64,000 bases of DNA. It comes from Rhineura floridana. Lineage: Eukaryota > Chordata > Lepidosauria > Squamata > Rhineuridae. Location of the stretch: contig NC_084482.1 of the NCBI RefSeq assembly GCF_030035675.1, positions 222,810,943 to 222,874,942 of the forward strand, written 5' to 3'. The translations under genes and the position numbers were made by a program. Shown here piece after piece: positions 21,601 to 32,497 of this stretch (its first letter is position 1; each line of letters begins with the position of its first letter). The notes beneath the pieces were generated by a model that made no database searches, was not told the origin of the DNA, and was given only the letters and a program-made list of their open reading frames with translations.

Positions 21601-24600
21601 AATGAAGTTACCCACTCGTTACTCAAAAAACTAATAAATTACAAGTAATTCATTACTTGTAACTAGTTACTTCCAAGCTCTGCAGATAATAATGTTTGAA
21701 AGAATACTGCAAGTGGTTTTGATATGAAAGAAACAAATGGGGCCTTCATCTCAAACAAAACAAGCCAACATTCTTTTTTCTGTTGCTAGGTCAGTTATGC
21801 TTTTGTCTCTCATGTTCTGAGTGATAAGACCCAGTTCCCTTTTTTCTACCGGGTGGTCCCCAACGAAGAAGCCCAGTACCCAGGGATTGTCAAGCTGCTC
21901 CTGCACTTCAGATGGACGTTCATTGGTCTCATTGCTTTTGACACCGACAACGGAGAGCGGTTCATGAAGACCTTGACACCTCTGCTCCTCAGGAGTGGCA
22001 TTTGTGTTGCTATCTCAGAAACCTTCCCACGATTGAATAAGAATAAAATAAAGGTCAATCCTCTTCCATTCCAAAAGTGGGAACAACTTCATGTATTTGT
22101 TTACTGTGTAGAGACTAATTCTGTCATACTGGGAATAATAATCATAGAAAAAATATTTCACCAGGCCATAAAATCCATTGAAGGGAAAGTCTTGATCACA
22201 ACAGCTATGTGGGACATCTCCTTGGACATAATCTATGACAGGTTATATTTCCAAAATATCCATGGTATTTTTTCCTTCTTTATTGAGACAAATAAGAAGA
22301 CAAAACATGTGGATTTTCTACCCTTCTTCTCTGCTATCAAGGAGTTTGGGAAGAAAGCTTTTAATTGTTCCTACTTAAAGCATGCATTGTCAGCAAAAGG
22401 TTGGATAAGATGCAGACAGAGAGAGAAACTGATGGATATGCTGCCCCAAGATGATCTGGAAAGAGTCCTTTCCGTAGACAGTTACAGGATTTACAACACT
22501 GTCCACGCCGTGGCATGGGCCTTAGATGTCGCTAATTCATCTACATCTAAATGGAGGGTGAAGGACAGGCTGGAAGTTCAAAGGCTACAGCCATGGCAGG
22601 TATTTTCTTTCCTATCACAGACATTCTGCTGAACATGACAATCAATTGTAGAATTCTAGAATCATTGACTTGGAATTAGAATCTGAGAAAATGTGAAATG
22701 TAGTAGGGAGGTGAAATTTTGTAAACCCAGTTGTGAAACTGCTTGCTGTTCACACGTTATGCCCTCTTGGAGGACACAGCCCCTATCCACACCCTTTGCC
22801 TGCAGTGGGCCATTTGGAGCAAGTCCTTTGGGCAATGGAAGTGGCATTGCGCAGGCTCTCTCTAAGCCTTTGTGTCTCCGGTCTGAATTTGACACCTACT
22901 TAGCTGCAGTATTTAAAATCTTTCTCCCTCCTCCAGGCTTATTGGAATTTACTTTTGAGTAGACATGGTTAGGATTGTACTGCACATGATCTTTAACTGA
23001 CAGTTTGCTGACCTTTAAAAATGAAATGACTGCCCTGGCTTTCTACCTGAGAGAAAGGGCAGGCCAAGCTCTGAAGCTGTTTTTATTTCTTCCCAAACCA
23101 CTGAAGCAGGAAGAGAGCATTCAGATATGAAATAAGGTGCCTTGAAACTTTTTTTTTTTTAAAAAAATGCACAGCTACTTGAGTCTGCAACCAGCTCCAG
23201 GTCAGAGAGATATAAGCAGAATAGGGGGCAGAATGGACATACAGTCTTACTTTAAATGTTGTTCTTTTCTCTCCTATTCTAGCTCCATCCTTTCCTGGGA
23301 AACTCCCAGTTTTACAATTTTTCCATTGACAACGTACATTTGGATGAGAATGGGGAACTGGCAGCCAACTTAGATGTTGTGAACTGGGTGGTGTTCCCGA
23401 ATAAGTCCGTCCTCTGGGTGAAGTTTGGGAGTTTATGCAGACAGGGACTCCCAGGCCTACAGCTCACCATCAACCAGGAGGCCATTGTGTGGCCCAAATG
23501 GCTCAACCAGGTGGGGTTTCATTTCATGGTATTTCCCATCCCTTAAGCTCTGATAAGTGTATCATGCTCTGTGCGGGGAGATTTTCAAATGCCTGTCAAC
23601 TCCATTGTTCAACAGTTCTTCAAGATCTCAGACAGAGGTCTTCCCCCAGCTCTGCTAACAAGCTGTGCATCAAAGCTACTGCATAGCAGTGAGTTCCTGT
23701 AGAAGTGTATTCATTAGAATGCACGTTGGGTTATGAGGAAGACAGACAAATTAATTTCTACATTTGAGGTGCCACAACAAAGGAGGCCTAGTCCTGCATT
23801 ACCATATAGTGCACTCTGCTTCAAGCATCACCTGAAGCTCAAGTGACAATGCAGTTTGTTCAGTTTCATAGGTTTAATCTTAGTTATAAGCTTCAAGTTC
23901 AAATCTGTGATGAGGCCACATTTGGAATGCTGTGTACAGTTCTGCTCACTTCACCTCAAAAAGGATATTGTAGAGTTGGAAAACTTTCAGAAAATGGCAA
24001 CCGGAATGATCAAAGGGATGGAGCGACTCTCCTTTGAGGAAAGGTTGAAGCATTTGGGGCTTTTTACTTTAGAGAAAAGTCAAGTAAGAGGTGAAATAAT
24101 AGAAGTGTATAAAATTATTCATGGCATGGAAGAAGTGGACAGAGGATTTTTTTTTCTTCCTCATCACACTAGAACACTTGAGCATCTAGATACTAGAACT
24201 TGTGGGCATCTAGTGAAGCTGACTATTGGAAGATTCAGGACAAACAAAATGCTTTTTCACACAGCTCATAGTCAAACTGGAATTTTCTTCCACAAGAGGC
24301 AGTGACGGCCACCGGCTTGGATGTCTTTAAAAGGGGATTAGACAAATTCATGGAGAAAGAGACTACCAATGGCTACTAGTTGTAATGGCTATGCTGTGCC
24401 ACCATAGGCAGAGGCAATATGATTCCAAATGCCAGTTGCTGGAAAGTGCAGGAGGGGAGTGTTCTTTGCACTCAAGTCCTGCTTGCAGGCATCTGGTTGG
24501 CCACAGCAAGGACAGGAAGCTGGACTAGATGGGCCACTGGCCTGATCCAGCAGGCTCTTAAGTTAAACCTGTGACTGGAGGTCCCCATAGCTAAAACATA

Positions 24601-27342
24601 CAGTGTTTCACTTAATTCTCCTTGTCTCTGTGGTTAGACCCTGCCTCCTTCCAGGTGTGTGAAAAGCTGCCGCCCCGGATTCGTCAAGATGGTTCAGGAA
24701 GGGAAGCCACTTTGCTGCTACAACTGCCTTCCCTGCGCGGAAGGGACCGTCTCCACTCTGGAAGGTGGGTGACTCCAGAGGAAAGAGGCACCCTTGGAAA
24801 AGAGGGGTGGAAATGACTTTTTAATGGGAAATTTGGAACTACCCAATGGTATGTGATGATCATTCACATGCAAAGTGCACCCCACTTCAACACCCTTGTG
24901 CATTTTCCTTTTGTGTGCATGTATGCTTTGATACTTAGTCACATTCCATGACATTTAGAAGTCTTCATAGAGTGGGAAACTATCCTTCAGACTGGGAATC
25001 TGACAGCAGTAATGCAGAAAAGTGCTAGCCAAACTTCATGAAAGAGGCATCATGACCAACATGTTTTCAGGCACAAATGACACATACAGCTTTGTCCTAA
25101 TTAGCAGTTGCAGCTGGTAACATTTTCACTTTTATAACCTTGCTACTTTCATCACAATAGGACTTGTATGGGACTTATTTAGGAAATAATATCATTCCCA
25201 CTCTAAATGGGGGCACATTTGCCTTCACCTCCCTCGCTTTGGAATGGAGATGAAAGTGGTTTATTCCACTGGGGGGGAGTAAAGCCACATGGCCTCACTG
25301 GCCAATCAGGTGGGTGGCAGTTTTAGAAGCAGCTCCACCTCCAACTCTCCCTCTTTGCATCTTTGGTTGCATCCTCCTCTCACCCTTTTAGTATGGGCTT
25401 TACTAGTTGCCATTTAGGTGCTAGGTAGGGATTTTTTTGTATCCCTCTTGTTTGGCTGGCTCCGTACTGTGGGGCTTAATACAGTTGGCTCTTGGATTGG
25501 TGGGTTGATTGCCTGCTGGCATGAAGTCAGGACAGGTGAACTGGTTGGTGGGTTAAATTAGGTACTCTGGGGCATTATGGGGTCAGGGACACCCTCTAGG
25601 GATGTTCCAGTGCCTGGGGGGAATCAGAGGGGTATACCTTGGGTAAATGCCAGCACAGCAGGGCCCAGGTGCATGGGTGGTCACATATCCAGGGGGCTGG
25701 AGGGATGTTTTCTCCCTAGAGTTAGACTGAACTTCACCTGCCTGGACAGTTTGAATTCGGTTGAAGTTGGTTAAATTTGGCTGATTTGGCCTTCAGGTTC
25801 TCCAAAATTTTGTTATGTTTAAATAAATATAACATAAGTCCAGTGTTTATGTCCAAGTCTTCCTTTTGACTGTGGGGGCAAATACACATGTGCAGAATGC
25901 CATTGTCTCCTCACTAAAATAACAAACAAAAACACCCCACCAGTTATTATCTGCACATAGGGTTGCCATCCATACTCCACATCTATGGAGAGGGAGAGAC
26001 CTTCTATTTAAGAGGGGCAAAGCTTGAATTTCAGACCAGACTGACTTCATGGCTCTTATTTTGAAATTAAGCAGAACCACATGTATTCATTATACCTATG
26101 CATTTATTGCCAAAAAAATGAAACACACACAAACTTAGGAACAATTGCATGAAGTTGTGCAAAAGAGGGCAAACTGCACTGTGGTGCCTAACATGTGGAA
26201 TACATTCCCTGTTGACATCATGTGAGCACAAATTGTGGGGTGTTTTAACTACCAATTGAAGACATACCTTGTTTCCATCTTAATACCAGTTCCTGACCAC
26301 TTAGGTCATCGGCAATGATTTTGCTAGTAGTATTGATTTTTATTCATTCTTTTTAATTATGTTAACTGCTTTGGCATTTCTTTCTGTAAATGACAAGATG
26401 TAAAGATGATATATGTTAGATATTATGTTCTTTGCAGATGCAGAGCATTGTACCAAATGCCCTCAAGATCAATATCCAAACAAACCCAAAGATCATTGTA
26501 TCCCCAAGAGGATCACCTTCCTGGCGTATGAAGAACGTTTGGGGATCCTCCTAGCTTCCTTGGCCATATTTTTGTCTATAACTACATGTTTTGTGTTAGG
26601 AATTTTCATTAAATTTGTAGAAACTCCAATAGTCAAAGCCAACAACAGGGAGCTCTCCTACATCCTCCTCGTCTCCCTTCTGCTTTCCTTTTTGTCCTCC
26701 TTCCTCTTCATTGGACAGCCAAGCAAAGTGACCTGTCTTCTCCGACAAACAGCCTTCAGCATCATCTTCTCAGTTGCTGTCTCTTCTGTCTTGGCAAAAA
26801 CCATCACTGTGGTGCTGGCCTTCTTGGCCACAAAGCCAGGGAACAGGGTGAGGAGATGGCTGGGAAAGGGTCTGGCCAACTCCATTCTCATTTTCTGTTC
26901 CAATATCCAAGTTGTCATCTGCACCATCTGGCTGGGGATATCACCCCCATTCCCAGACTCAGACCTGTCTTTGCAGCCTGGAGAGATCATTCTGCAATGC
27001 AATGAGGGGTCTGTCACTATATTTTATCTTTCCCTTGGCTACATGGGCCTCCTGGCTGCCATCTGCTTCACAGTGGCTTTCCTGGCCAGGAAGCTGCCTG
27101 GGGCCTTCAATGAAGCCAAACTGATCACCTTCAGCATGCTGGTCTTCTGCAGTGTTTGGGTCTCCTTTGTGCCCACCTACCTGAGCACGAAGGGGAAATA
27201 CATGGTCGCCGTGCAGGTCTTCTCCATCTTGGCCTCCAGTGCTGGGCTTCTGGGCTGCATCTTCATTCCCAAATGCTACATTATTGTCCTGAGGCCTGAT
27301 CTAAATACAAAGGACTACTTAACAACAAAAACAGAAACCTGA
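15470..27342 (+). CDS. Type 2 vomeronasal receptor (V2R), complete six-exon gene
   Basis: Exons: 15470-15681, 17139-17430, 21790-22599, 23283-23510, 24638-24764, 26438-27342. All introns are GT-AG and all joins are in phase, giving 2574 nt, 857 aa plus stop, the usual V2R size. The product is a family C GPCR: signal peptide ([16 protein letters not shown]), Venus-flytrap ligand domain from exons 1-4 (including [31 protein letters not shown] and [17 protein letters not shown] blocks), cysteine-rich linker in exon 5, and seven-helix domain in exon 6 ending [20 protein letters not shown]2Rs act in the membrane of vomeronasal neurons, sense peptides/proteins and signal through Go/TRPC2. The start is the only Met heading the hydrophobic leader. 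No interruption is seen, so it is probably functional. Intron 2 is enlarged by a MITE carrying a copia element. Confidence 0.95.
16846..16955. repeat. Short inverted-repeat element in intron 1
   Basis: GACTACAGCTCACACCAGCC on one side and GATGGGAGTTGTAGTCCACA on the other form an imperfect palindrome of the kind dispersed widely in reptile genomes. A remnant of the left side occurs in the second gene at 42475-42515. Confidence 0.5.
17139..17430 (+). CDS. V2R gene 1, exon 2
   Basis: Acceptor TTTTTTCAG at 17138, donor CAG|GTAGGA. Completes the split Arg codon of exon 1 and encodes [20 protein letters not shown] and [19 protein letters not shown], hallmark V2R exon 2 sequence. 292 nt, ends phase 0. 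Confidence 0.95.
17927..18240 (-). repeat. 3' LTR of copia element
   Basis: 314 bp, begins TGTTGTTCAG and ends ACCGACA on the element strand (TG...CA). The interior side abuts a G-rich tract (GGTGGGGGC) consistent with the polypurine tract. Confidence 0.9.
18983..20944 (-). pseudogene. Copia Gag-protease-integrase coding part (fossil)
   Basis: A long minus-strand frame holding, in order, a Gag region of the UBN2/copia type ([20 protein letters not shown]), a CCHC knuckle, an aspartic protease motif DSGAS, the HHCC zinc region ([13 protein letters not shown]) and an integrase catalytic core ([30 protein letters not shown]). Further integrase C-terminal sequence continues towards 18440. It belongs to the element at 17927-21300 and is not a host gene. 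Confidence 0.85.
20970..20985 (-). other. Copia primer-binding site matching initiator-Met tRNA anticodon arm
   Basis: Next to the 5' LTR the + strand reads GCTGGGCCCATAACCC, identical to the anticodon stem-loop of vertebrate initiator methionine tRNA (about nt 25-40). The element strand is thus complementary to an internal tRNA region rather than to the 3' end, as known for Drosophila copia, which is primed by a 5' half-tRNA. Confidence 0.8.
20987..21300 (-). repeat. 5' LTR of copia element
   Basis: 314 bp, same length as the 3' LTR and nearly identical. It is followed, in element orientation, by the primer-binding segment. Confidence 0.9.
21790..22599 (+). CDS. V2R gene 1, exon 3
   Basis: Acceptor TTGCTAG at 21789, donor CAG|GTATTT. 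The 810-nt exon encodes the main ligand-domain block: [55 protein letters not shown] and the C-terminal [12 protein letters not shown] region. Phase 0 at both ends. Confidence 0.96.
23283..23510 (+). CDS. V2R gene 1, exon 4
   Basis: 228 nt, acceptor CCTATTCTAG, donor CAG|GTGGGG. Encodes [17 protein letters not shown] through DVVNWVVFP and IVWPKWLNQ, the typical end of the V2R ligand domain. Phase 0 at both ends. Confidence 0.95.
23895..24565 (+). mobile_element. CR1 LINE 3' fragment in intron 4
   Basis: Encodes the CR1 C-terminal block ([36 protein letters not shown]) and continues into the CR1 3' UTR (GATGGGCCACTGGCCTGATCC, AGCAGGCTCTTAAG). 5'-truncated, with the frame degraded at its end. 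Confidence 0.85.
24638..24764 (+). CDS. V2R gene 1, exon 5 (cysteine-rich linker)
   Basis: Acceptor TGTGGTTAG, donor GAAG|GTGGGT. The 127-nt exon encodes [15 protein letters not shown], then [19 protein letters not shown]: seven cysteines of the family C cysteine-rich linker. Ends after the first base of an Asp codon completed by exon 6. Confidence 0.92.
24765..26437. other. Intron 5 of V2R gene 1
   Basis: No exon or intact element seen. A weak LINE 3'-type remnant (TGTGGAATACATTCCCTG... T-rich tail) lies near 26190-26400. Confidence 0.5.
26438..27342 (+). CDS. V2R gene 1, exon 6 (seven-helix domain)
   Basis: Acceptor TTCTTTGCAG; begins by completing the split Asp codon, then [14 protein letters not shown]. 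It carries seven hydrophobic helices, the family C loop [44 protein letters not shown] and the tail [11 protein letters not shown], ending with TGA at 27340-27342. The helical domain is complete and uninterrupted. Confidence 0.96.
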
Positions 27343-28919
27343 TTCTTATGAAACTTTTTTTCACATGCTTCTTTGAGCAAGCACAGTGTGAAATGTCTTC
27401 AGTGTTTATGTGAAATTATTCTGCAGGAGGCACTGTTATCTGTGGCTCTCTTTGTTGTGACTCAGCTAGGGAGGGAAGGGTTTGAAGTGCCAGACTCGGA
27501 CATTGAGGATGGTGGAGAAGATCTGGGGGAGGGGACTAGTAGTGGGGATAAATCACAGAGCACACAAAGCCCAGTCCCTGACATCTCGTTCCCCCTGATC
27601 CTGCCCCCCCAGTTGCTGTGCGACCAGACCTGCCAGAGACTGTCCCTGGAAAGACCCCTATGTTGGACACACCTCCAGTTGTGCCTGATGTTTCCCAGCC
27701 AGGCACCCCACAGGGCCCCATGGCCAACCAAATTGAGCACCCATCACTCTCAGAGGGGGACACTGAGAGCCAGCCTGTGACATCCTTCCCTGGCACCACC
27801 TGTGTCACTCTCACTCATGGCTACCAGCAGTCAGGATTTAATTTTACGTCTCTCCACTCTAGCACAGATCTCAAAAGATCCCCCTGCTAAGCCACACTAC
27901 CCAACACTCTGTGTATCCAATATAACCTCTAGACCATGCCTTAGTCTCTTCCTGGTTATTTTGATACCTTGTGTCTCTGTGTATAAGTAATTCCCAACCC
28001 CCCTGAAGCCTCTTGCCTATGAAGCTCACAGCTCTGGGTTGCTCTGTGATTCTGGATGTTGTTACAATATCTCTTCCTTCACTGCTGCCACCATTTGATA
28101 CTATTTCTTCTTCAGCCTTGGTTACTCTGCCTCCCCCCTGGTCTGTGCACCCCAGCTGACGAATCAGGCCTTAAGTAAACTAAGAAAATATTTATTGATA
28201 ACACTAAGAATAGCAAGATTACTTATAGATTTCATTGACAAGCATATGGTTTCATATATGTTTCTCTTATGTTCCTAATTCCTACTATTTGCCTCAGAAC
28301 TCCCAATCCAATTTCTCAACAGCCACCTCTTACTCTCCACATCAACCTCCCTGTCCACAACCACCCTTTCCAACCCACCGTCCAACACCCACCATCCCAC
28401 AACCCACTGTCCAACACCCACCATCCAACAACCAACCCAACTCAACTGTCATCCTCTAATTTATACCTTCAGCCATTCAAACACACAGCCAGTCATCACC
28501 CAGCATTCTACAGGCCATGTACTTCCCCTTCTCACTCACTCCACTTACCATATTTCCTATAATAAACCTGCACTTACCATATTTACATTACATTCACATA
28601 CAGGAACATCACACAGCCCCCTTCACCTCACATGCGCTGGAGATAGAAGCAGGAGATTCAACAGTCCTTAAGGAGTAGCCAGCAGATTCACGCAAAAGCC
28701 AAGCCTTCTTAAGAAGGCACAGGGGTGTGTGTTTGTTGCTGAGTCAATGTCAGAGCACTGCGGAGCCATGCTTAGAATTGGTCAGGGCAAAGTTCGTAGA
28801 AAGCATAGTTAGGTTGATGAGTTGCAAAACTTTTGATATACTGTTACTTTAATAAAAAGAGAAAAATTAACAGAACCGAGTGCATCTCAGTTCCTCAACT
28901 TTGAGTAGGACAGCTTGAC
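27343..28919. other. 3' flank of V2R gene 1 and unassigned repeat DNA
   Basis: No close AATAAA is seen just after the stop. From about 27440 the sequence changes character: an acidic open stretch (VPDSDIEDGGEDLGEG), then a C/A-rich patch (28325-28470, repeats of CCAACACCCACCATCC), then A/T-rich DNA. Position before the gypsy fossil suggests it may include that element's terminal repeat, but I cannot show two matching copies. Confidence 0.4.
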
Positions 28920-30170
28920 ACAGCCACAATGTTCTTCCTCTGATGCCCCCGTGACTGAAGAGATGGAACCGAGTGGCAGAGCAGGGGAGGACCTTCATCA
29001 AGCCCTCTAAACTTTGCTAACTGAAGTTCAGAGCCTTCTCACTGAAACCCAGTCTCTAACAGCCAAGAACCAAGCCTTGTGCCTTCATATGACTCAGCTG
29101 GTGACCCAGGGAATCCCCACACAACAAGTGCAGGGGGGTGACAGCCCCAGCCAGCACCCTGAAGCGAACCTCCCATGGGAATGCCAGCCCAGTATGGGGA
29201 GGAGAGTCTAGCAATTCTCCATGTTCCTAGCCCAGTGTGAACTGTATATGCGTGTGCGACAGTCAGAATTCCTCAATGATGACTTGAAGGTGGCATTCAT
29301 CATCAGCCTCTTGGAAGAAGCTGTCCTGTGGGCCACACTGTTGTTGCTCCAAAATGACCCTGTCTTGACCCAGTATGCCGCCTTTGTTAATGCCATGTCC
29401 AAGATCTTTCAAGACCCCCAGCGGAAAGAAACCACATCCTGCCAACTGGGCAGCCTGAAGCAGGGGAAAAACTCTGTTGGAACTTACTCTAACGCCCTTT
29501 GCATCCTGTCCCAAGAAACAGACTTTAATGACTTTGGACTTATTTGTATTTGTATCACCAAGGGCTCAGTTCAGAGGTCCAGGATGTGCTGGCCCAAGCC
29601 CCACAATGGAGCACAGTTGCAGAAATGGTCCAAGTGTGCCTGCAGATAGACAGCTGGCTTGAAGGTTGCTGTAAGGCTGAGTCAGCTCGATCCCAGCTCC
29701 CCATACTGCTTCTTCGCACCCACTTTTCTCTTGACATGGGAACATCATTGTCTTCGGGGGTGGAGCCCATGCAGATAGGGGTGCACGCCAATGCTTGACA
29801 GAGGCGGAGATGGAAAAGCGTTGAAAGGAGGGGCTGGAACCTGACCAAGTCCTGCCCAGCCAGGTCGGAAAAGGCTCCTGTACAGGAAAACCACAAATCC
29901 CAGCCCTTGTAGAGGTCGAAGAGCTGGGAGTTACTGCAAGTCCCCAACCTCAAGTTCTGCCTTGCATCTACCCATTCGCTTGGGCTTACCTTACAGAACT
30001 CCAAGTTTACACTGTGGTGGATTCCGGTACTTCAACCAACTTCATGGATTTGAACTTTGCAAAACAACATCACATGCCCATCTTAGAGCTCAAGTCACCA
30101 CTGTCAATGGAGACCATAGACGGCTGACCTCTGAAGTCGAGAACTGTCACTAGAGCCACAGAGCCTTTAA
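28920..30170 (+). mobile_element. Ty3/gypsy-type retroelement fossil (Gag and protease region)
   Basis: A Gag region resembling vertebrate Sushi/Mar-type gypsy elements is seen (MFLAQCELYMRVRQSEF, TQYAAFVNAMSKIFQDPQ), then a Gag C-terminal part and a protease-like stretch near 29990-30060. The element is broken in several places and old. No pol beyond the protease was recognised. Confidence 0.7.
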
Positions 30171-31084
30171 AAGTGGAATTACTGGGTCACATGGATGTGA
30201 TTTTACCTGGCAGTGCTTCCTTGCTTTCCTGTGGTGCTGGGCATGACTTGGCCAGCTTTTTTTCATGCGAGTTGACCTTTGTTTTTATTCTGTGGTGGTG
30301 GTGGTGGTTTTTAATGTGTCGTAAACTGCTTTGATGTTTTTAATGAAATTGCTGTTATATGCCTTCAAGTCAATTACGACTTATAGTAACCCTATGAATC
30401 AGTGGTACATACATATTTTTTCATAAATAAATAAATAATCTCTTGTCTCTTCTCTAAACCCATCCTTTGAGTGTCTGCTTGGATAGGTAGCTGTAAATTA
30501 TTTCTTTCAACTTTTCTTTCATACTTAGGATACTTTATTATTTAGCTAGAACATAGTAATGCTTTTAATTATTTTAGACTAGTGGAAGTTATAGGTGGTC
30601 AATAGAAGTAGAGTTGCATACTATTAACTTTACATATCATAATCATTGTAAACATTTAAGGTGCATGCTGTTTTTCTGAGCAGAATTGTTTAATAATTAA
30701 GTTGCATCTCTTTTGTTTTCCATGTAAATATTATTTGCATATATTGTTCCTGATTTCTCTCTTCCCCCACGTTCATTTCTGTAGAATGTGGTGTTGATTT
30801 CTGTTTGATATTGTTATTTTCTTATCTGCCGTAACCTGAAATGCATTCACTGGTTTTCTGCTGATGTATTTACAATAAATCTTTCCAAATGGATTTTGGC
30901 TTCTTCAGCCTTTCTGGCCACCACTGTCTCACCTCTTGAGGCAAATGAAAAACCTCATTTTCAGTATCATGTATCGTGATGACTGTTGGGAGAAGTAGGC
31001 ATGGCCAAGGGTGGGGAGTGTGGAGATAGGACAACAAAGACTTTCATCTGGTGCCTATATCAGACTCTTCACATCCCAGAATGT
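30171..31084. other. Unassigned AT-rich DNA
   Basis: No gene. Includes a short GTG/GGT microsatellite (30293-30310) and a minus-strand Bov-B/Sauria SINE tail at 30347-30440. Confidence 0.5.
30347..30440 (-). mobile_element. Bov-B/Sauria SINE 3' tail
   Basis: TATGCCTTCAAGTCAATTAC followed by GACTTATAGTAACCCTATGA is the complement of the Bov-B-type tail seen at 36062-36115 and 38125-38165. Confidence 0.7.
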
Positions 31085-31505
31085 TAACTGGAGCACGGTG
31101 CAGCAAGCATATCACTCCTGTGCTTTATTGACGCCACTGGCTCCCAATTTGTTTCTGGGCCCAATTCAAGGTTCTGACCTTTAAAGCTCTGAATGGCCTT
31201 GGACCAGTGTACTCAAGGGATCACTTATGCCCATATGTACCTGCCCGAGATTTAAGATCATCTGCCTGTGGTCTCCTCTGCGTACCTGGAATAAAAGATG
31301 TTAGACTGACAGGCATGTGGGAGAGAGCTTTTTCAGCTATGGCCCCCAAGCTTTGGAATACCCTACCCCATATTTTATGTATTTTGTGTATTTTACTTTA
31401 TTTTAATGTTTTTGTGATTTTTACTGTTTACAATTTTATTATGTGCATGTTTGATTTTGTAAGCCACCCCAAGTGCCCTATTACAGGGTAGAAGGACGGG
31501 ATAGA
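31085..31505 (+). mobile_element. L2-type LINE 3' fragment
   Basis: Degraded C-terminal RT-domain relics ([14 protein letters not shown]-like, FKVLTFKALNGLGP-like, AFSAMAPKLWNTLP) lead to a T-rich tail and GCCACCCCAAGTGCC. Older than the L2 copies elsewhere in the window. Confidence 0.7.
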
Positions 31506-31903
31506 AATACCCGCTCTGAATACCTCTTACCATGAAAACCCTATGAACAGAGTATCCAAAATGCAACACAGGGTAGTGCTGGAAGATGAGACCCCAGGTT
31601 CTGTGCAACAAGAAAGTCCAGAGTTGTACGATGTACAAAATAGGAAAATGGAATGTGAAAGGCATGAACCAAGGAAAATTAGAAATTACCAAACAAGAAG
31701 TGGAACGTAACAATATTACAATACTTGGCATGAATGAATTAAAATGGATGGGAATGGGACATTTTCAATCAGGCAAATACAAAATATTTTATGCAGGAAA
31801 TGAGAAATTAAGAAGAAATGGGATTGTATTAATAGTGAGAAGTAATGTAGCAAAAGCATTTAGGAGCTGTAACGCAAGGTGTGAGTGAGTGATATCAATG
31901 AGA

Positions 31904-32334
31904 CTTAATACTAGAACTCTAATACTAGAGCTTGTGGACATTCAAAGAAGCTGAATGTTGGAAGATTCAGGACAGACAAAAGGAAGTACTTCTTTACTCA
32001 GCACATAGTTAAACTATGGAATTTGCTCCCACAAGATGCAGTAATGGCCACCAGCTTGGATGGCTTTAAAAGAAGATTAGACCAATTCATGGAGGACAGG
32101 GCTATCAATGGCTACTAGCCATGATGGCTGTGCTCTGCCACCCTAGTCAGAGGCAGCATGCTTGTGAAAACCAGTTGCCGGAAGCCTCAGGAGGGGAGAG
32201 TGTTCTTGCACTCGGGTCCTGCTTGCGGGCTTCCCCCAGGCACCTGGTTGGCCACTGTGAGAACAGGATGCTGGACTAGATGGGCCACTGGCCTGATCCA
32301 GCAGGCTCTTCTTATGTTCTTATGTTCTTAATGG
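31904..32334 (+). mobile_element. CR1 LINE 3' end inserted in Bov-B
   Basis: A CR1 3' UTR with GATGGGCCACTGGCCTGATCC and a terminal repeat TTCTTATGTTCTTATGTTCT. The Bov-B sequence ...ATGAGACTTAAT resumes as AATGGGAAACC after it, so the insertion point is clear. Confidence 0.85.
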
Positions 32335-32497
32335 GAAACCTTTTAACATAACCATTATCCAAGTCTATACTCCAATGGCAAACACAGAAGAGAAGGAATT
32401 GGAGAGATTTTATGTGGAAGTACAGAAAGAAATTGCTCACACACCAAAACAAGATGTTCTGCTAATCATGGGGGACAGAAAATTCAAAAGAAGGGAA

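Larger units (their letters stand above)
17549..21682. mobile_element. hAT-type MITE in V2R intron 2, split by a copia element
   Basis: Ends are CAGAG(A/C)TTGGAAG and CTTCCAAGCTCTG. Exact 8-bp duplications CAGATAAT flank it (17541-17548 and 21683-21690). The second V2R has the uninterrupted site at the same intron position (49452-49465, CCGATAATAATG). Without the LTR element it is about 755 bp, close to the 739-bp copy at 33743. Its interior is AT-rich with many GTAAC/GTAAT motifs in opposite orientation at the two sides and no transposase. Confidence 0.9.

Noticed and set aside
26658-27017. 119-aa minus-strand frame over V2R exon 6
   Set aside because: Shadow of the seven-helix exon; no independent support.
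27462-27814. Overlapping frames downstream of V2R gene 1
   Set aside because: Open on both strands without a recognisable domain; probably repeat-derived.
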